A stretch of 64,000 nt of DNA from Pseudanabaena sp. (GCA_003249015.1 QBLS01000019.1:22565-86564), one strand, 5' to 3'. Positions 1-11,084 are shown, counted from the first letter of the stretch. A program made the numbers and translations. The notes: generated by a model not told the origin, from the sequence alone.

Positions 1-1011
1 TTCCTTAAAACCTGCGATCGCCTTTTCTGCGGCAGAAATTCCTGCTTTATCAGCATCAAAGTTTAAAATTACATTTTTAGAATCGGTGTAACGTAATAAC
101 TGCTTCATTTGATCAGCATTCAGCGCTACGCCCATGGTTGCGATCGCTTGTTCGATACCAGCTTGATGCAAAGCGATCGCATCAAAATACCCTTCCACTA
201 CGATCGCCCGATCTTGCTTAGAAATGGAATCCCTCGCCTTATCCATCCCAAACAAAACTGTACCCTTACTAAATAGTTCGGTTTCGGGTGAATTTAAGTA
301 TTTCGGTTCTTCGTCTCCTAGGGATCGCCCACCAAAGGCAATCACTCGCCCCCTTGAGTCGTGAATGGGAATCATGAGGCGATCGCGAAATCGATCATAA
401 AAGCCATGCCCAGTTTTGCGTGGAACGATTAATCCTGCTTGTTCTACAAGACTTACAGGGATCTGTTTTTGTTGAACCAGATAGCCCATTAGAGTCTCCC
501 AACCCGCAGGCGCATAACCCAATTGAAATTTTTGGATTGTTTCTTTGCTCATCCGTCGCTTTTCCAAAAGATAAGCCAATGCTGCCTTTCCTTGGTGGGC
601 GTACAGTGCGTGCTGATAGAAACTAGTAGTCAGAGCCATTACCTCATAAAGGCGATCGTGATGAGAAATTTGACGCTGAATTTCCTTAGCTTTTTCAGGT
701 TCCACAGTCTGAATGGGAACGTTGTAGCGTTTCGCTAAATCCACCACTACATCAGAAAAAGATCGCTTGTCGATCTCCATCAAAAACTTAACTGCTCCAC
801 CTGCGGCTCCACAGTTGAAGCAGTGATACATTTGACGCGATGGATTGACAGTCAGGGCTGTCGCATTTGTCCCATTGTGAAATGGACAGGCTCCCCGAAA
901 ATTAGCCCCACTTTTTCGCAGCACAACGCGCTCAGAGACGATATCAACGATATCGGCTCTCTGACTTACCTGATCTATGGTGTCTTTATGAATTTGGAAC
1001 TGTGTAGACAT
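1..1011 (-). CDS. dnaG: DNA primase, N-terminal 337 residues (C-terminus beyond window edge)
   Basis: DnaG makes the RNA primers for lagging-strand synthesis. The reading frame is open from an ATG at 1011 to the window edge. It starts with the CHC2 zinc-binding domain (C42-x2-H45, then C64-x2-C67 in the motif YHCFNCG). The TOPRIM catalytic core follows, with recognisable stretches FGGRSLGDEEPKYLNSPET, KGTVLFGMDKAR, VVEGYFDAIALHQAG and LNFDADKAG. The helicase-binding C-terminus is not in the window. The gene stands alone here; the upstream 480 bp contains only repeats. The identification is secure, and only the 3' boundary is unknown. Confidence 0.95.
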   Translation of the reverse strand, partial: MSTQFQIHKDTIDQVSQRADIVDIVSERVVLRKSGANFRGACPFHNGTNATALTVNPSRQMYHCFNCGAAGGAVKFLMEIDKRSFSDVVVDLAKRYNVPIQTVEPEKAKEIQRQISHHDRLYEVMALTTSFYQHALYAHQGKAALAYLLEKRRMSKETIQKFQLGYAPAGWETLMGYLVQQKQIPVSLVEQAGLIVPRKTGHGFYDRFRDRLMIPIHDSRGRVIAFGGRSLGDEEPKYLNSPETELFSKGTVLFGMDKARDSISKQDRAIVVEGYFDAIALHQAGIEQAIATMGVALNADQMKQLLRYTDSKNVILNFDADKAGISAAEKAIAGFKE

Positions 1012-1258
1012 AGATGGGAGCAGTTAATTTTACGAGGCTGGCAAAGGCTGCAAAACATTGGTCAACACAAATTCACGGGAGCAAGCTAATAATTTTGCGA
1101 ATAAAAATTAAGCTTAGGGATGAGAACACTACTAATTGAAATACCTATGACTTCGACTGCGCTCAGGTAACGCTATGAACTTGCCGAAGCGCCGAAACTA
1201 GAGTTATACAAAAAATGCCTAAGAATTTTTGAGCTAAGATATCTAGCTATTTTATACC

Positions 1259-1290
1259 AAATTAAGAATTGGCTACGCCATTTCTTAATT
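1259..1290. repeat. Hairpin repeat, ATGGC-core family
   Basis: Arms AATTAAGAATTGGC and GCCATTTCTTAATT around a TAC loop, with one mismatch. It belongs to a family seen five times in the window with core ATGGC-N3-GCCAT and locus-specific outer arms. Confidence 0.75.
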
Positions 1291-1293
1291 CAT

Positions 1294-1346
1294 AAAACCA
1301 AGAGGCAATTGGCGGCGCATCGCGCCGCCAATTGCCTCTTGGTTTT
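1294..1346. repeat. Perfect 25-bp palindrome, GC-core family
   Basis: A 25-bp perfect inverted repeat with a 3-nt loop. The inner core is GGCGGCGC/GCGCCGCC and the outer arm begins AAAACCAAGAGG. It shares its core, but not its mid-arm, with other copies in this window. It may act as a terminator or RNA-stabilising hairpin. Confidence 0.85.
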
Positions 1347-1487
1347 GCTTTCAAAAAACGATTTTCAGTATCTTCGGTGCTGAAAATTACAGGATTAGTC
1401 TTACAAGAGATCAGTGTAAATAAGCAGAATCAAGACATTGGCTATAAAATTATTTTTGTAAATTGCGGATCAACCTGCTAAACAAAC

Positions 1488-2822
1488 GTGAACCCTGCTC
1501 GAACAATTTGTCTTGGCTTCCTTGCTGTCATCTTCTTTGGTGCATTTTTACTAATGCTACCGCTGTCGTCTAGTAGTGGTGTCTGGTCAAATCCGATCAC
1601 CGCATTATTTACATCCACCTCAGCAGTTTGTGTCACTGGGCTGTCGGTAGTTGATGTGGGTAAATTTTATTCAATCTGGGGGCAAGTATTTTTGATGCTC
1701 CTCTTTCAGATTGGCGGTTTGGGATACATGACAGCCACATCTTTTTTATTGATATTAATCGGGCGCAAATTTAGCTTGCGCGACAAGATTACCTTGCAAC
1801 AGTCGCTAGATACTAAAGGGATTCGTGGCGGATTGCAGCTAGTGCAGTCGATTTTTGCGGTAACGATGTTGCTGGAGCTAACAGGCGCGATCGCCTTAAT
1901 TCCCACTTTTCTCCAAAAAATGAGCTTTCAAGAAAGTGTGTGGCAAGCACTTTTTCACAGCGTCAGTGCCTTCAACAATGCAGGATTTAGCCTGTTTTCG
2001 GATAATCTGATGAGTTATGCAACTAACCCTGTGGTGAGCATTACCATTGGCTTGCTGATTATCTTTGGTGGCATCGGCTATCAGGTGATTTTTGAAGGCT
2101 ATCTCTGGTTGAGGGCTAAGTTTTCCCGCAATCGTGAGTATATTTCCTTTAGTTTGACTTTTTGCGTAGTGACCACAACGACTATCGCTTTGATTGTGGG
2201 TGGTACTCTTCTATTTTGGTTTACGGAATTCAAGAACCAAGATACTTTGGGATCAATGTCTTTCTTTGATCAAGTCTTGGCGGCTTGGTTCCAATCCGTT
2301 ACCACCCGCACCGCAGGGTTCAACTCAATTGACAATGGCAAAATGTCAGTTACAGGCATATTCATTACGATCGCCTTGATGTTTATTGGCGCTAGCCCTG
2401 GAGGTACTGGTGGCGGCATCAAAACCACCACGGCGCGGATCTTAGCCAGTTGTACGGGTACGGCTTTGCGAGGACATGACGAGGTTACTCTATATGAGTT
2501 GCAAGTACCTCAAGGGCTAATCATTAAGGCGGTTGGTGTGGCGGTTGGTTCACTTTTCACCGTGATTCTTTCCACAGGGATTTTGTCCTTAACTGAGACT
2601 AAGATCAGCTTTATCAATATCTTGTTTGAAGCAACTTCCGCCTTCGCGACAGTGGGGCTATCTACTGGGATCACCTCATCTCTAACGGCAACGGGGCAAT
2701 TGGTAATCATTGCCACAATGTACATCGGTCGTGTTGGGGTGTTGTTACTAATGTCGGCTATTTTTACTAATACTCGTCCTAGCTTGGTTAAGTACCCTCA
2801 AGAATCAATGCTGGTGGGATAG
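1488..2822 (+). CDS. ktrB: Ktr-type K+ uptake channel subunit (TrkH/KtrB family)
   Basis: KtrB is the membrane pore of a Na+-dependent K+ uptake system in the plasma membrane. The 444-residue protein has the four pore-loop repeats of the family: STSAVCVTG, HSVSAFNNAGFS, TTRTAGFNS and ATSAFATVGLS, each with the conserved selectivity-filter glycine. It is strongly hydrophobic throughout. Translation appears to start at GTG 1488; there is no good upstream ATG. The regulatory partner ktrA lies 180 bp downstream on the same strand, separated by two TTCGACTTCGCTCAGC-type repeats, so the two are probably co-regulated. The length fits the family. Confidence 0.9.
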   Translation: MNPARTICLGFLAVIFFGAFLLMLPLSSSSGVWSNPITALFTSTSAVCVTGLSVVDVGKFYSIWGQVFLMLLFQIGGLGYMTATSFLLILIGRKFSLRDKITLQQSLDTKGIRGGLQLVQSIFAVTMLLELTGAIALIPTFLQKMSFQESVWQALFHSVSAFNNAGFSLFSDNLMSYATNPVVSITIGLLIIFGGIGYQVIFEGYLWLRAKFSRNREYISFSLTFCVVTTTTIALIVGGTLLFWFTEFKNQDTLGSMSFFDQVLAAWFQSVTTRTAGFNSIDNGKMSVTGIFITIALMFIGASPGGTGGGIKTTTARILASCTGTALRGHDEVTLYELQVPQGLIIKAVGVAVGSLFTVILSTGILSLTETKISFINILFEATSAFATVGLSTGITSSLTATGQLVIIATMYIGRVGVLLLMSAIFTNTRPSLVKYPQESMLVG

Positions 2823-2867
2823 CTTCGACTTCGCTCAGCTACCTTACACCGCTGACTGAGCCGAAGC
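2822..2867. repeat. TTCGACTTCGCTCAGC-type dispersed repeat, imperfect hairpin
   Basis: GCTTCGACTTCGCTCAGC followed by an imperfect inverted copy ending CTGAGCCGAAGC. It begins at the ktrB stop codon. Confidence 0.75.
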
Positions 2868-2890
2868 CTATTTTAACTAAGCCAGAAGTA

Positions 2891-2942
2891 GCTTCGACTT
2901 CGCTCAGCCATCCAGTATGCGTTAGCTGAGCGAAGTCGAAGC
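2891..2942. repeat. TTCGACTTCGCTCAGC-type dispersed repeat, perfect arms
   Basis: An 18-bp arm GCTTCGACTTCGCTCAGC at 2891-2908 is perfectly inverted at 2925-2942. It is the second copy between ktrB and ktrA. Confidence 0.85.
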
Positions 2943-3001
2943 CCCTCTTAAGCAAGTCCAAGCCTTTCTATAAAAAAACAGTATTTAGGAAAACAATCAA
3001 T

Positions 3002-3778
3002 ATGGATATATCTTCTTTGAGTTTCTTTCGGAGTCTGCGTAATGATAATAAGCAGTTTGCCGTGATTGGTTTAGGAAGGTTTGGACGTTCAGTTTGCTCA
3101 ACCCTCGATCGCTTAGGACATGAAGTCTTAGCGGCGGATAAAGAAGAAGATAGTGTTAGCTATGTCCGCGCTCATAATCTGGCGGCGCATTGCATTCAGC
3201 TAGACTCAACTAATCCCCTAGCGTTGAAAGAGTCTGGAATTTTAGAAATTGACACGGTGATTGTGGCGATCGGCAACTTTCTAGAAGAGAGCATTATTAC
3301 CACTCTCAATGTTAAGGAAGCTGGTGTCAAACATGTTATTGCTAAGGCTTCCTCAGAAATACATGGCACTTTGCTCAAAAAAGTAGGAGCCGATCTGGTG
3401 GTTTATCCTGAAGCAGAGATGGGGCGAGCCTTGGCGCGATCGCTTACTCAGCGAGGGATTTTAGAGAGATTTGAGCTTGATCCCGACAACAGTATTGTCG
3501 AGGTAATGGTTCCTGAAGAGTTTGATGGCAAGACTATTTTGGACTTAAAACTTCGCGCCCATTACGGAGTCAATGTGATTGCAGTCAGTCACGATCAGAA
3601 ATTTGAGATTAATCCTGATCCCAGTCAAAAACTGCTTAAAGGCTCCGCGATCGTGGTTATCGGCAGTAATAAAAATATTAGTCGGCTGCCCATTTCCTGC
3701 GATTTGTTTAATACTGATGGCAGTGCGGTAACTACGCAGTTACCATTTCACCAATCATCGGAAGTAAAGCTTAAATGA
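3002..3778 (+). CDS. ktrA: K+ channel regulatory subunit with RCK domain
   Basis: KtrA is the cytosolic nucleotide-gated ring that controls KtrB. The 258-residue protein has a TrkA-N (RCK) Rossmann domain with the GLGRFG dinucleotide motif at about residues 24-29 and an acidic end of strand beta2 (AADKEED). A TrkA-C domain follows in the C-terminal ~80 residues (FDGKTILDLKLR, GVNVIAVSH). The ATG at 3002 is preceded by AGGA at a plausible distance. It sits just downstream of ktrB and overlaps the next gene by 4 bp (ATGA), which indicates translational coupling. Confidence 0.9.
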   Translation: MDISSLSFFRSLRNDNKQFAVIGLGRFGRSVCSTLDRLGHEVLAADKEEDSVSYVRAHNLAAHCIQLDSTNPLALKESGILEIDTVIVAIGNFLEESIITTLNVKEAGVKHVIAKASSEIHGTLLKKVGADLVVYPEAEMGRALARSLTQRGILERFELDPDNSIVEVMVPEEFDGKTILDLKLRAHYGVNVIAVSHDQKFEINPDPSQKLLKGSAIVVIGSNKNISRLPISCDLFNTDGSAVTTQLPFHQSSEVKLK

Positions 3779-4833
3779 TGACGACCCTTGCTCAAAAGTT
3801 GGACGAAAACTTTTGGAGTGAATACAACATTCGCCTAGAGCCTTGGAATATCGGCTATGACGCGCCTGTCAGTATCAATCCTGAAGAAATTCCCACTAGC
3901 GATAAAGTAAATACAGAATTTGAATTTAGTAACTCGGAATGGCAGCCAATTCGTAGTGCGATCGCTCCTGAAATACCCAGTCAAATTTTATTTATCGATG
4001 GCAGGTTGCGAATTGATGCCAACTTTTTAGGTCGCCGCGATGATGAAATTTTGTATGGAGCCTTTGCCACTATTTCGGTCGGTGCAGTCTTAGTCGATCG
4101 CGCTATCAATAGAGCCAAATGTGTCGCCACGGAGGTGACGCGAATTATTGCCCTCGGCGGCAATCTTACCCCGCCAGTAACTGAGATTCCTTGTCCTGTA
4201 AGTGGGCGGGGCGATCTCAGGTACGATCGCTGCCTGACCGCTAGTACCAATCAACCTGATACGCCTTCACAAATCGTGCAGTCAGCGATGCTTGATGAAG
4301 AATTACGGATTGCCAATGCTCTCTCTTTGGATAAGGATGTAATTACAAGCAATGCTCTAATTGTGCGCGATGGACCCCTGCTCTATCGGGTTTATCAAAC
4401 TCCCTACGATACGATTGGCTATGTCAAAACAATGGGTAAGGCATATCTCAAAGGTGATAATGCTAAGGTTTTGCGATCGCTAAAGGTGGGGGAGCGCACC
4501 CCAATTTTTAGAATTTCCAATTCTAATGGCTCTAATCTCAGTTGGTACTTGCGATCGGGCAGCCAAGATTTGAATTATAAAAAGCTGGGCTACCACGACT
4601 TGCATGGGATCATTCGCATTGATCTTGATGGCGGTTTAGATCTTGTCCGTGCGAAACAAATTGCCGATCAAAGTACATATCTAATTCCCCAGTACGCTTC
4701 CCATCCCACCCGCGACCCACGCGCCCCGCAAAACCTTACCCCAGTCGGAGCCTTAGAAAAAGAGTTAGGTCGCAGAATGGGCAGCCGCGAGTTAATTGCG
4801 CGTCGATTGCGTAACTTTTTAGCAACCTCATAA
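3775..4833 (+). CDS. NurA-domain-like protein (tentative nuclease)
   Basis: A 352-residue soluble protein. Several short stretches look like the NurA 5'-3' nuclease/ATPase-partner domain: an early acidic strand (ILFIDGRLRIDA), LIVRDGPLLYR, IGYVKTM, and a C-terminal IDLDGG followed by ALEKELGRRMGSRELIARRLR. The likeness is by eye only. The start overlaps the ktrA stop (ATGATGA; ATG at 3775 or 3778), implying coupled translation with ktrA. No HerA-type helicase, the usual NurA partner, is next to it. The alternative is simply a conserved cyanobacterial protein of unknown role. Confidence 0.5.
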   Translation: MMTTLAQKLDENFWSEYNIRLEPWNIGYDAPVSINPEEIPTSDKVNTEFEFSNSEWQPIRSAIAPEIPSQILFIDGRLRIDANFLGRRDDEILYGAFATISVGAVLVDRAINRAKCVATEVTRIIALGGNLTPPVTEIPCPVSGRGDLRYDRCLTASTNQPDTPSQIVQSAMLDEELRIANALSLDKDVITSNALIVRDGPLLYRVYQTPYDTIGYVKTMGKAYLKGDNAKVLRSLKVGERTPIFRISNSNGSNLSWYLRSGSQDLNYKKLGYHDLHGIIRIDLDGGLDLVRAKQIADQSTYLIPQYASHPTRDPRAPQNLTPVGALEKELGRRMGSRELIARRLRNFLATS

Positions 4834-4996
4834 ATTGATCCGACCGCTATGCGATCGGCTCAATTTATGGGCGGACAGCGGCAAGCGCTGTAAATTTGAT
4901 GAAAGCCTAACATTTGAAACTTAACATTTGAAAAATGGGGCGGCGCAAAACTGTAATATTAAGTCGAACAGCTCTACTTAATCAGAAAAGGACTAG

Positions 4997-6286
<1,290 letters not shown>

Positions 6287-6308
6287 TTACAGCGCTTTGC
6301 GCTGTGTT

Positions 6309-6346
6309 AACAAAGGCGGCGCGAAGCGCCGCTTTTGTTATTTTTT
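6309..6346 (+). terminator. Rho-independent terminator of eno
   Basis: AACAAA-GGCGGCGC paired with GCGCCGC-TTTTGTT, followed by six T. It carries the GC core common to the dispersed palindromes. Its right arm overlaps the stop codon of the convergent HAD gene. Confidence 0.85.
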
Positions 6347-8347
6347 GATGAATTTTTTAATTTTTTTGAGAAATTTGCGTTGGGCGATCGCCAATGGAAA
6401 TAACGTTCTCACCATCGGCGAACTCACTTGCAAACTCGCCTCATTCCATGAGTTGCGATGTACATTAAAACTTTCACGCTGCGAGATCGAGTACAACAGA
6501 ATATCCCTTAATCGAAAAGGCATCGCCCAATAGAAATGATAAAGCTCATTGGGATCATCAAAAAATGGACAGTCCGTAAAGGCTTGTGATTCCTCGACTG
6601 TAGGTGAACTGGTAAAGGATAGAAATATTTGATCTAGAGCTTCACGTAATATTTTCGGTGAGTAATCTAAGTTAAAGTCCTGTGGAGACTTAGTGACCAG
6701 TTGATTTACAAAAGCAATTACTATGGTCTGAAAATATTTGAGTCCCCAATCTAGGGCTGGCTGATTGTGAATATGCTTGAGGACAGGCTTCACTGAACCA
6801 TCAGGCTGTAAAGCATAATCGAGAGTCGTACCTTCGCAACCCGCACAAAAGACCTCCATCGCCGATACATATCGATAATCAATATTGTTGCGAAGTCCCG
6901 TAGAGTTATTCAAATTAAAGAAGAAGGCAAGCACTTCCCCTTGATGCTTCAGCCCACCCGATGGCTTTTCTAAGGCAAAGTAAAATCCGACAGGATTTCT
7001 AGTACCGAAGCGTTCAAAAGCACTTTCCAAAGATAGCTGCAAACTGCCTTTCCAACCTACATCAACTAAACCAAAGGCTTGACCATCGAGCATCTTTTCT
7101 TGAGTTAGATAGGCTTTCAGGACTTCCCTCTTTTTTGCAGCAATCTCTAAAATCTTTTCTTGTAAGAGAGGATGATGCTTCAATTTTGCCCTTAATTCTT
7201 TTCTTTCTTTGGCAGAGAGATTTTGCTGCCAGCGATCGCGTGGATATCCCAAAGGCTCAAATATCGGTTGGGCATCACTAAACTCAAAGCACATCCGCGC
7301 CAGCAGACTCTCAACTGTAAAGATATCCGTATCATCAAACATCCATTCCCAAAAGGCTTGACTAATCTTGGTTAATCCTGGCATTCTCAAGGCTTGGCGA
7401 CTGACATAGATATAGCGAAGTTCTACTTCTGGATAAATCTTTGGTGCAAGTTCTTTCGCAATTTGCAATAGGATCTCACCATCCCTTGCTAAAAAATAGA
7501 TTCTGGCTAATTGCCTAACTTTTGCCTGTTGCAAGATCCAAATTACATAGGCAGTCAGAATTGGAGCAGCCACACAAGCGGCAATATTCGCTGTCGCCAA
7601 TTCCTTAGAGGTTGTCGTTGGCGCAGCTAGTCTGGTGTAACGCGAGATCCCTGCCCAAAAAGAAGATATGCCTGCCGTAGTACGCCCATATTTTTGACTA
7701 ATCTGTTCGTAACGATTGGGATTTGCTTCATCAAAATAGATGGCGGAAATACCTAACGACTTTGGCTTGGCTACATCTGCAAGTTCATTATTGCCTGTGT
7801 GAACTAAGTCTTGAGGTCGTAATTTTAGATCTGCTAATGCTTGTAAAAATAAGTCTCCCTGTCCTTTTGATTTGCGATATTGACAGGAAACATACAGGCG
7901 ATCGCCATCTTGCCAAAATCCATGCTGCTTGAGTCTTTCTATTAAAAAGGTCTCAGGTAAGTACATATCTGATAGAAATATCACATTGGCCGAATTAGAA
8001 GCTTTTCGCGCCTTCTCAATCATCGGATAGGCTTTTGGTACGGCAACTAAATATTCAGTTTCCACTTCTAGTTCTAGCTGTTGCAGCTTGTCGCTGACAT
8101 CCTGTTCCACTTCTAAAGTATTGGCAACCTCTCGATAGATTTCATCCAGATTCGCTTCACCACCTTTGCAAAATAAACGCGATCGCCTTTCCGCATTCAC
8201 TCTAACTTCTTTAAAAGCAATGGCGGAGCAATTAATCCAGCCATAGCGCATCGCACGATCGCCACAAATTTCAAAAATATCAGTCGGCTCAATCACTAAT
8301 CGGGTCAGCAGTGTATCGAATATATCGAAACTAAATAACTGAGTCAT
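6338..8347 (-). CDS. HAD-superfamily protein with large C-terminal extension
   Basis: A 669-residue protein. The first ~210 residues are a HAD phosphatase-like domain: motif I FDIFDTLL (nucleophile Asp8), motif II FLSDMY, and an HTGNNELAD motif near residue 190. The C-terminal ~450 residues contain YFLARDGEILLQIA and LVDVGWKGSLQ. These resemble proteins found near polysaccharide and cell-surface loci, but I cannot assign a reaction. The next gene upstream on the same strand is glycosyltransferase-like, consistent with surface glycan work. It converges on eno and shares the terminator hairpin. Confidence 0.75.
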   Translation of the reverse strand: MTQLFSFDIFDTLLTRLVIEPTDIFEICGDRAMRYGWINCSAIAFKEVRVNAERRSRLFCKGGEANLDEIYREVANTLEVEQDVSDKLQQLELEVETEYLVAVPKAYPMIEKARKASNSANVIFLSDMYLPETFLIERLKQHGFWQDGDRLYVSCQYRKSKGQGDLFLQALADLKLRPQDLVHTGNNELADVAKPKSLGISAIYFDEANPNRYEQISQKYGRTTAGISSFWAGISRYTRLAAPTTTSKELATANIAACVAAPILTAYVIWILQQAKVRQLARIYFLARDGEILLQIAKELAPKIYPEVELRYIYVSRQALRMPGLTKISQAFWEWMFDDTDIFTVESLLARMCFEFSDAQPIFEPLGYPRDRWQQNLSAKERKELRAKLKHHPLLQEKILEIAAKKREVLKAYLTQEKMLDGQAFGLVDVGWKGSLQLSLESAFERFGTRNPVGFYFALEKPSGGLKHQGEVLAFFFNLNNSTGLRNNIDYRYVSAMEVFCAGCEGTTLDYALQPDGSVKPVLKHIHNQPALDWGLKYFQTIVIAFVNQLVTKSPQDFNLDYSPKILREALDQIFLSFTSSPTVEESQAFTDCPFFDDPNELYHFYWAMPFRLRDILLYSISQRESFNVHRNSWNEASLQVSSPMVRTLFPLAIAQRKFLKKIKKFIKK

Positions 8348-8408
8348 ACTGATTAATCACATTTAGTAAATTGTAGGTAGGTACAGAAAGCGTAAATGAA
8401 TTGAGAGA

Positions 8409-8461
8409 GGCTTCGACTCCGCTCAGCCAACTTATGCTAATGGCTGAGCGGAGTCGAAGCC
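8409..8461. repeat. TTCGACTCCGCTCAGC-type dispersed repeat
   Basis: A 21-bp arm GGCTTCGACTCCGCTCAGCCA (8409-8429) is perfectly inverted at 8441-8461. Arm changes relative to the other copies are matched on both sides, so pairing is preserved. Confidence 0.85.
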
Positions 8462-8489
8462 CTATTTTTCTCATAAGGGATAAGGCAAC

Positions 8490-9335
8490 CTAAGGTTTAA
8501 AAAATACTGACAGCCAAAACTTATGCCTGACATCATTTACATAGTGGCGCATCGCAATTTTTTTGCTAGCGAATTGGTCAGGATAAATAAATTGATCATC
8601 GACATTCATAATGTACTTATGCCGATCGAGGGCAATTCCTTGATTGCGCTTAATCGTCAAGTTGACAATCGTTTGCTCAGAGAAATAATTGGGCGATTCC
8701 TTCAACTTTGCCAGTCTCTGCACAGGTTCTTGCCAATCTAATCCACTTTTAAATAGGATAAATCCTGCATTGATCGGTTCCTGTTGTTCTATATCTTCAT
8801 AGATAAGTCTTGAGTCTAGAGAATTTTTGCAATCAGGTAGATAGTAGGTATGCGAATCTGTGGATTCAGCTAAATCGGCTAAATGGGAACCTCCCTGAAA
8901 AAATAAAATGTCAGAGTCAGTATAAAGAGTCGCGCCTTCAATGGGAATTGACATTAAGGCGGCAAGCTTTTTCCCCATTGCTTGCTTCGCAGCGTAGGCA
9001 TACACTGAGTCAGGTAAATCTTCCCTTTGAAATTTGGTGAGAAGCTGCACATCTACGCAGGGATGAATGCTCTGAAGTAGATTGATACTATCTAGGGTAT
9101 AGCTTCCATCGGACATGATTGTGAACTGACTGGGGATGCCCACATATTTTAAAAAGGAGCGTAAACTTGCCACCTGTTCAGGCAAATCACGTTCGCAAGA
9201 CAGGGCATAAACCTTGATGGGGACTTGTCGAGATTGCTTAATTGGTAAACCAGCAATCACAGAAATACTTGCTTTATAAACTGACCTGAGAAAACCACCC
9301 TGAATTCTGGCGGTGTGATAACCAATGTTGACCAT
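8490..9335 (-). CDS. Glycosyltransferase-like protein (GT-A fold, tentative)
   Basis: A 281-residue protein with a DxD-type metal/nucleotide-sugar motif in YTDSDILFF (about residue 142) and the downstream PINAGFILF and QTIVNLT stretches seen in nucleotide-diphospho-sugar transferases. No signal peptide or membrane segment is evident. It lies upstream of the HAD-domain gene on the same strand, 142 bp apart with a dispersed repeat between them, so co-transcription is possible but not assured. Donor and acceptor are unknown. Confidence 0.65.
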   Translation of the reverse strand: MVNIGYHTARIQGGFLRSVYKASISVIAGLPIKQSRQVPIKVYALSCERDLPEQVASLRSFLKYVGIPSQFTIMSDGSYTLDSINLLQSIHPCVDVQLLTKFQREDLPDSVYAYAAKQAMGKKLAALMSIPIEGATLYTDSDILFFQGGSHLADLAESTDSHTYYLPDCKNSLDSRLIYEDIEQQEPINAGFILFKSGLDWQEPVQRLAKLKESPNYFSEQTIVNLTIKRNQGIALDRHKYIMNVDDQFIYPDQFASKKIAMRHYVNDVRHKFWLSVFFKP

Positions 9336-9714
9336 TTATTTATTTCTTTTCTTCAGGTTTGCTTTTGCCGATCGCAACAAAAAAATTATAGCTGTCACCA
9401 GTCTTGTTACAACACAAACTCAAGAAGAGAAGCGCGAACCATGTATTCTTGGAGTATAATCACACCAGTGTCCACAAAGTTTAGTGTCTTCTCCCAGTTC
9501 TTGATACCCTTGACACGTCATCTAAAATTCTGTCTCTAGCCTGTCTGGCACCAATTTCAAAAAGATATTTTTGAAGCTTTAAAATCCCACTGGGTAAGGT
9601 TTTAGATTCTTAGAAGTTTTGTAAAACTCTAAGGATTGGTACGGTTTAAAAATCGCAGATCTAACAGCGACGGACTGAATTAATTGCCTAAAAAATTGAA
9701 AATTCTGGAGCTTT
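9336..9714. other. Intergenic region between divergent genes
   Basis: This stretch separates the glycosyltransferase-like gene (-) from the RNA helicase gene (+). It must contain both promoters and a probable long 5' leader for the helicase. A TTGACA at 9510-9515 has no correctly spaced -10. I recognise no RNA family in it. Confidence 0.4.
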
Positions 9715-11034
9715 ATGTCTTCTTCTGTAACTGATTTTGCAGCCCTTGGTCTGTCTGCTCAAATTGTTCGCGCTTTGACTGCGCGGGGATATACCAACCC
9801 TACGCCGATCCAATCACAGGCGATCCCCGTGGTTTTAGAGGGGCGCGATCTATTGGCGGCGGCTCAGACTGGGACTGGCAAAACTGCTGGCTTTACTTTA
9901 CCGATCTTACAAAAGTTGTCGGATAAAGTGGTCAAGCGGTCGTCTACGGGCAAAATCCCTATTCGTGCCCTGATCCTCACACCTACCCGTGAGCTTGCTG
10001 CCCAAGTCGAAGAGAGTGTGCAAATGTATGGCAGACATTTACCCTTGACCTCAATGGTGATTTTTGGTGGTGTGAATATTAATCCCCAAATTAATCGCCT
10101 GCGTGGTGGTGTAGAAATTTTGGTGGCGACCCCAGGACGACTTTTAGACCATGTACAGCAGGGGCGTTTAGATTTATCTCAGGTGGAAATCTTGGTGCTG
10201 GATGAAGCCGATCGCATGTTAGACATGGGCTTTATCCGTGATATTCGCCGCATTCTGTCTCTATTGCCTAAGACTCGCCAAAATCTATTATTCTCGGCAA
10301 CCTTCTCCGATGAGATTAAAGCTTTTGCCAATACTTTGCTCGATCGCCCCGTGATGGTGCAAGTTGCTAGCCAAAATGCTACTTCCGATCTGGTCACACA
10401 GCGAGTGCTGCCCGTCGATCGCGATCGCAAGCGAGATTTGCTAACCCATTTGATTAAGACTCACAACTGGTATCAAGTGCTGGTATTTACCCGCACCAAG
10501 CATGGAGCCGATCGCCTCGTTAAGCAGTTGCATCAAGATGACATTGTGGCGATGGCAATTCATGGCAACAAGAGCCAAGCGGCGCGTACCCGTGCGCTCG
10601 GCAAATTTAAAGATGGCAGCTTGCAGGTGCTAGTCGCCACCGACATCGCGGCGCGAGGTCTGGATATCAGTGAGTTGCCCCATGTGGTCAACTACGAGTT
10701 GCCCAATGTGCCAGAGGACTACGTACATCGCATCGGACGCACAGGAAGGGCTGGCTCGGCTGGTGAAGCTCTCTCACTGGTTTGTGTGGATGAGCGCAAG
10801 TTTCTCGCCGATATCGAGAAATTGATTAAGCGATCGCTACCTCAAGAAGTAATTGCAGGTTTTGAACCAGATCCCCGCGCTAAACCCGAACCCATTCAAG
10901 TGGGGCGACAACAAAAGCACCAACCAAGGCGAGATTACAACTCCCCAAGGGCTTCATCTTCGTCTAGTAAGCCATCGGCTAAGCCGCAAACGGCTCAGCC
11001 CCGCAAGAGTATTGCCAAACCAACAATCAAATAA
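9715..11034 (+). CDS. DEAD-box RNA helicase (RhlE-like)
   Basis: An ATP-dependent RNA helicase for RNA unwinding, possibly in cold or redox adaptation as for cyanobacterial relatives. The 439 residues show, in order, the Q motif ([10 protein letters not shown]), [41 protein letters not shown], then in domain 2 [16 protein letters not shown] and [11 protein letters not shown] basic, Ser/Lys/Pro-rich tail (about 385-439) likely binds RNA. The last codons and stop lie inside the left arm of a 31-bp palindrome (11020-11084), so the C-terminal residues PTIK are encoded by the hairpin. Confidence 0.93.
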   Translation: MSSSVTDFAALGLSAQIVRALTARGYTNPTPIQSQAIPVVLEGRDLLAAAQTGTGKTAGFTLPILQKLSDKVVKRSSTGKIPIRALILTPTRELAAQVEESVQMYGRHLPLTSMVIFGGVNINPQINRLRGGVEILVATPGRLLDHVQQGRLDLSQVEILVLDEADRMLDMGFIRDIRRILSLLPKTRQNLLFSATFSDEIKAFANTLLDRPVMVQVASQNATSDLVTQRVLPVDRDRKRDLLTHLIKTHNWYQVLVFTRTKHGADRLVKQLHQDDIVAMAIHGNKSQAARTRALGKFKDGSLQVLVATDIAARGLDISELPHVVNYELPNVPEDYVHRIGRTGRAGSAGEALSLVCVDERKFLADIEKLIKRSLPQEVIAGFEPDPRAKPEPIQVGRQQKHQPRRDYNSPRASSSSSKPSAKPQTAQPRKSIAKPTIK

Positions 11035-11084
11035 AAATGAAGGGTGACGCGAAGCGTCACCCTTCATTTTTATTTGATTGTTGG
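11020..11084. repeat. Perfect 31-bp palindrome overlapping the helicase 3' end
   Basis: Arms 11020-11050 and 11054-11084 are exact inverted copies around loop GAA. The core is GGGTGACGC/GCGTCACCC. The left arm includes the last codons and the stop of the helicase gene, so the right arm is an inverted copy of coding sequence. It probably also terminates transcription. Confidence 0.9.

Larger units (their letters stand above)
1012..1487. other. Intergenic region made of three repeat types
   Basis: No gene is visible between dnaG and ktrB. The stretch holds a degenerate TTCGACT-type repeat (about 1147-1195), an AAGAA-ATGGC-type hairpin (1259-1290) and a GC-core palindrome (1294-1346). The last ~100 bp are AT-rich and presumably carry the ktrB promoter, but I see no convincing -35/-10 pair. 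Confidence 0.6.

Noticed and set aside
6338..9335. A complete polysaccharide biosynthesis cluster
   Set aside because: Only a HAD-type and a glycosyltransferase-like gene are present; no polymerase, flippase or sugar-nucleotide genes are nearby.
9420..9714. Cold-shock RNA element upstream of the helicase
   Set aside because: The long leader is suggestive, but I could not find a specific structure or box in it.
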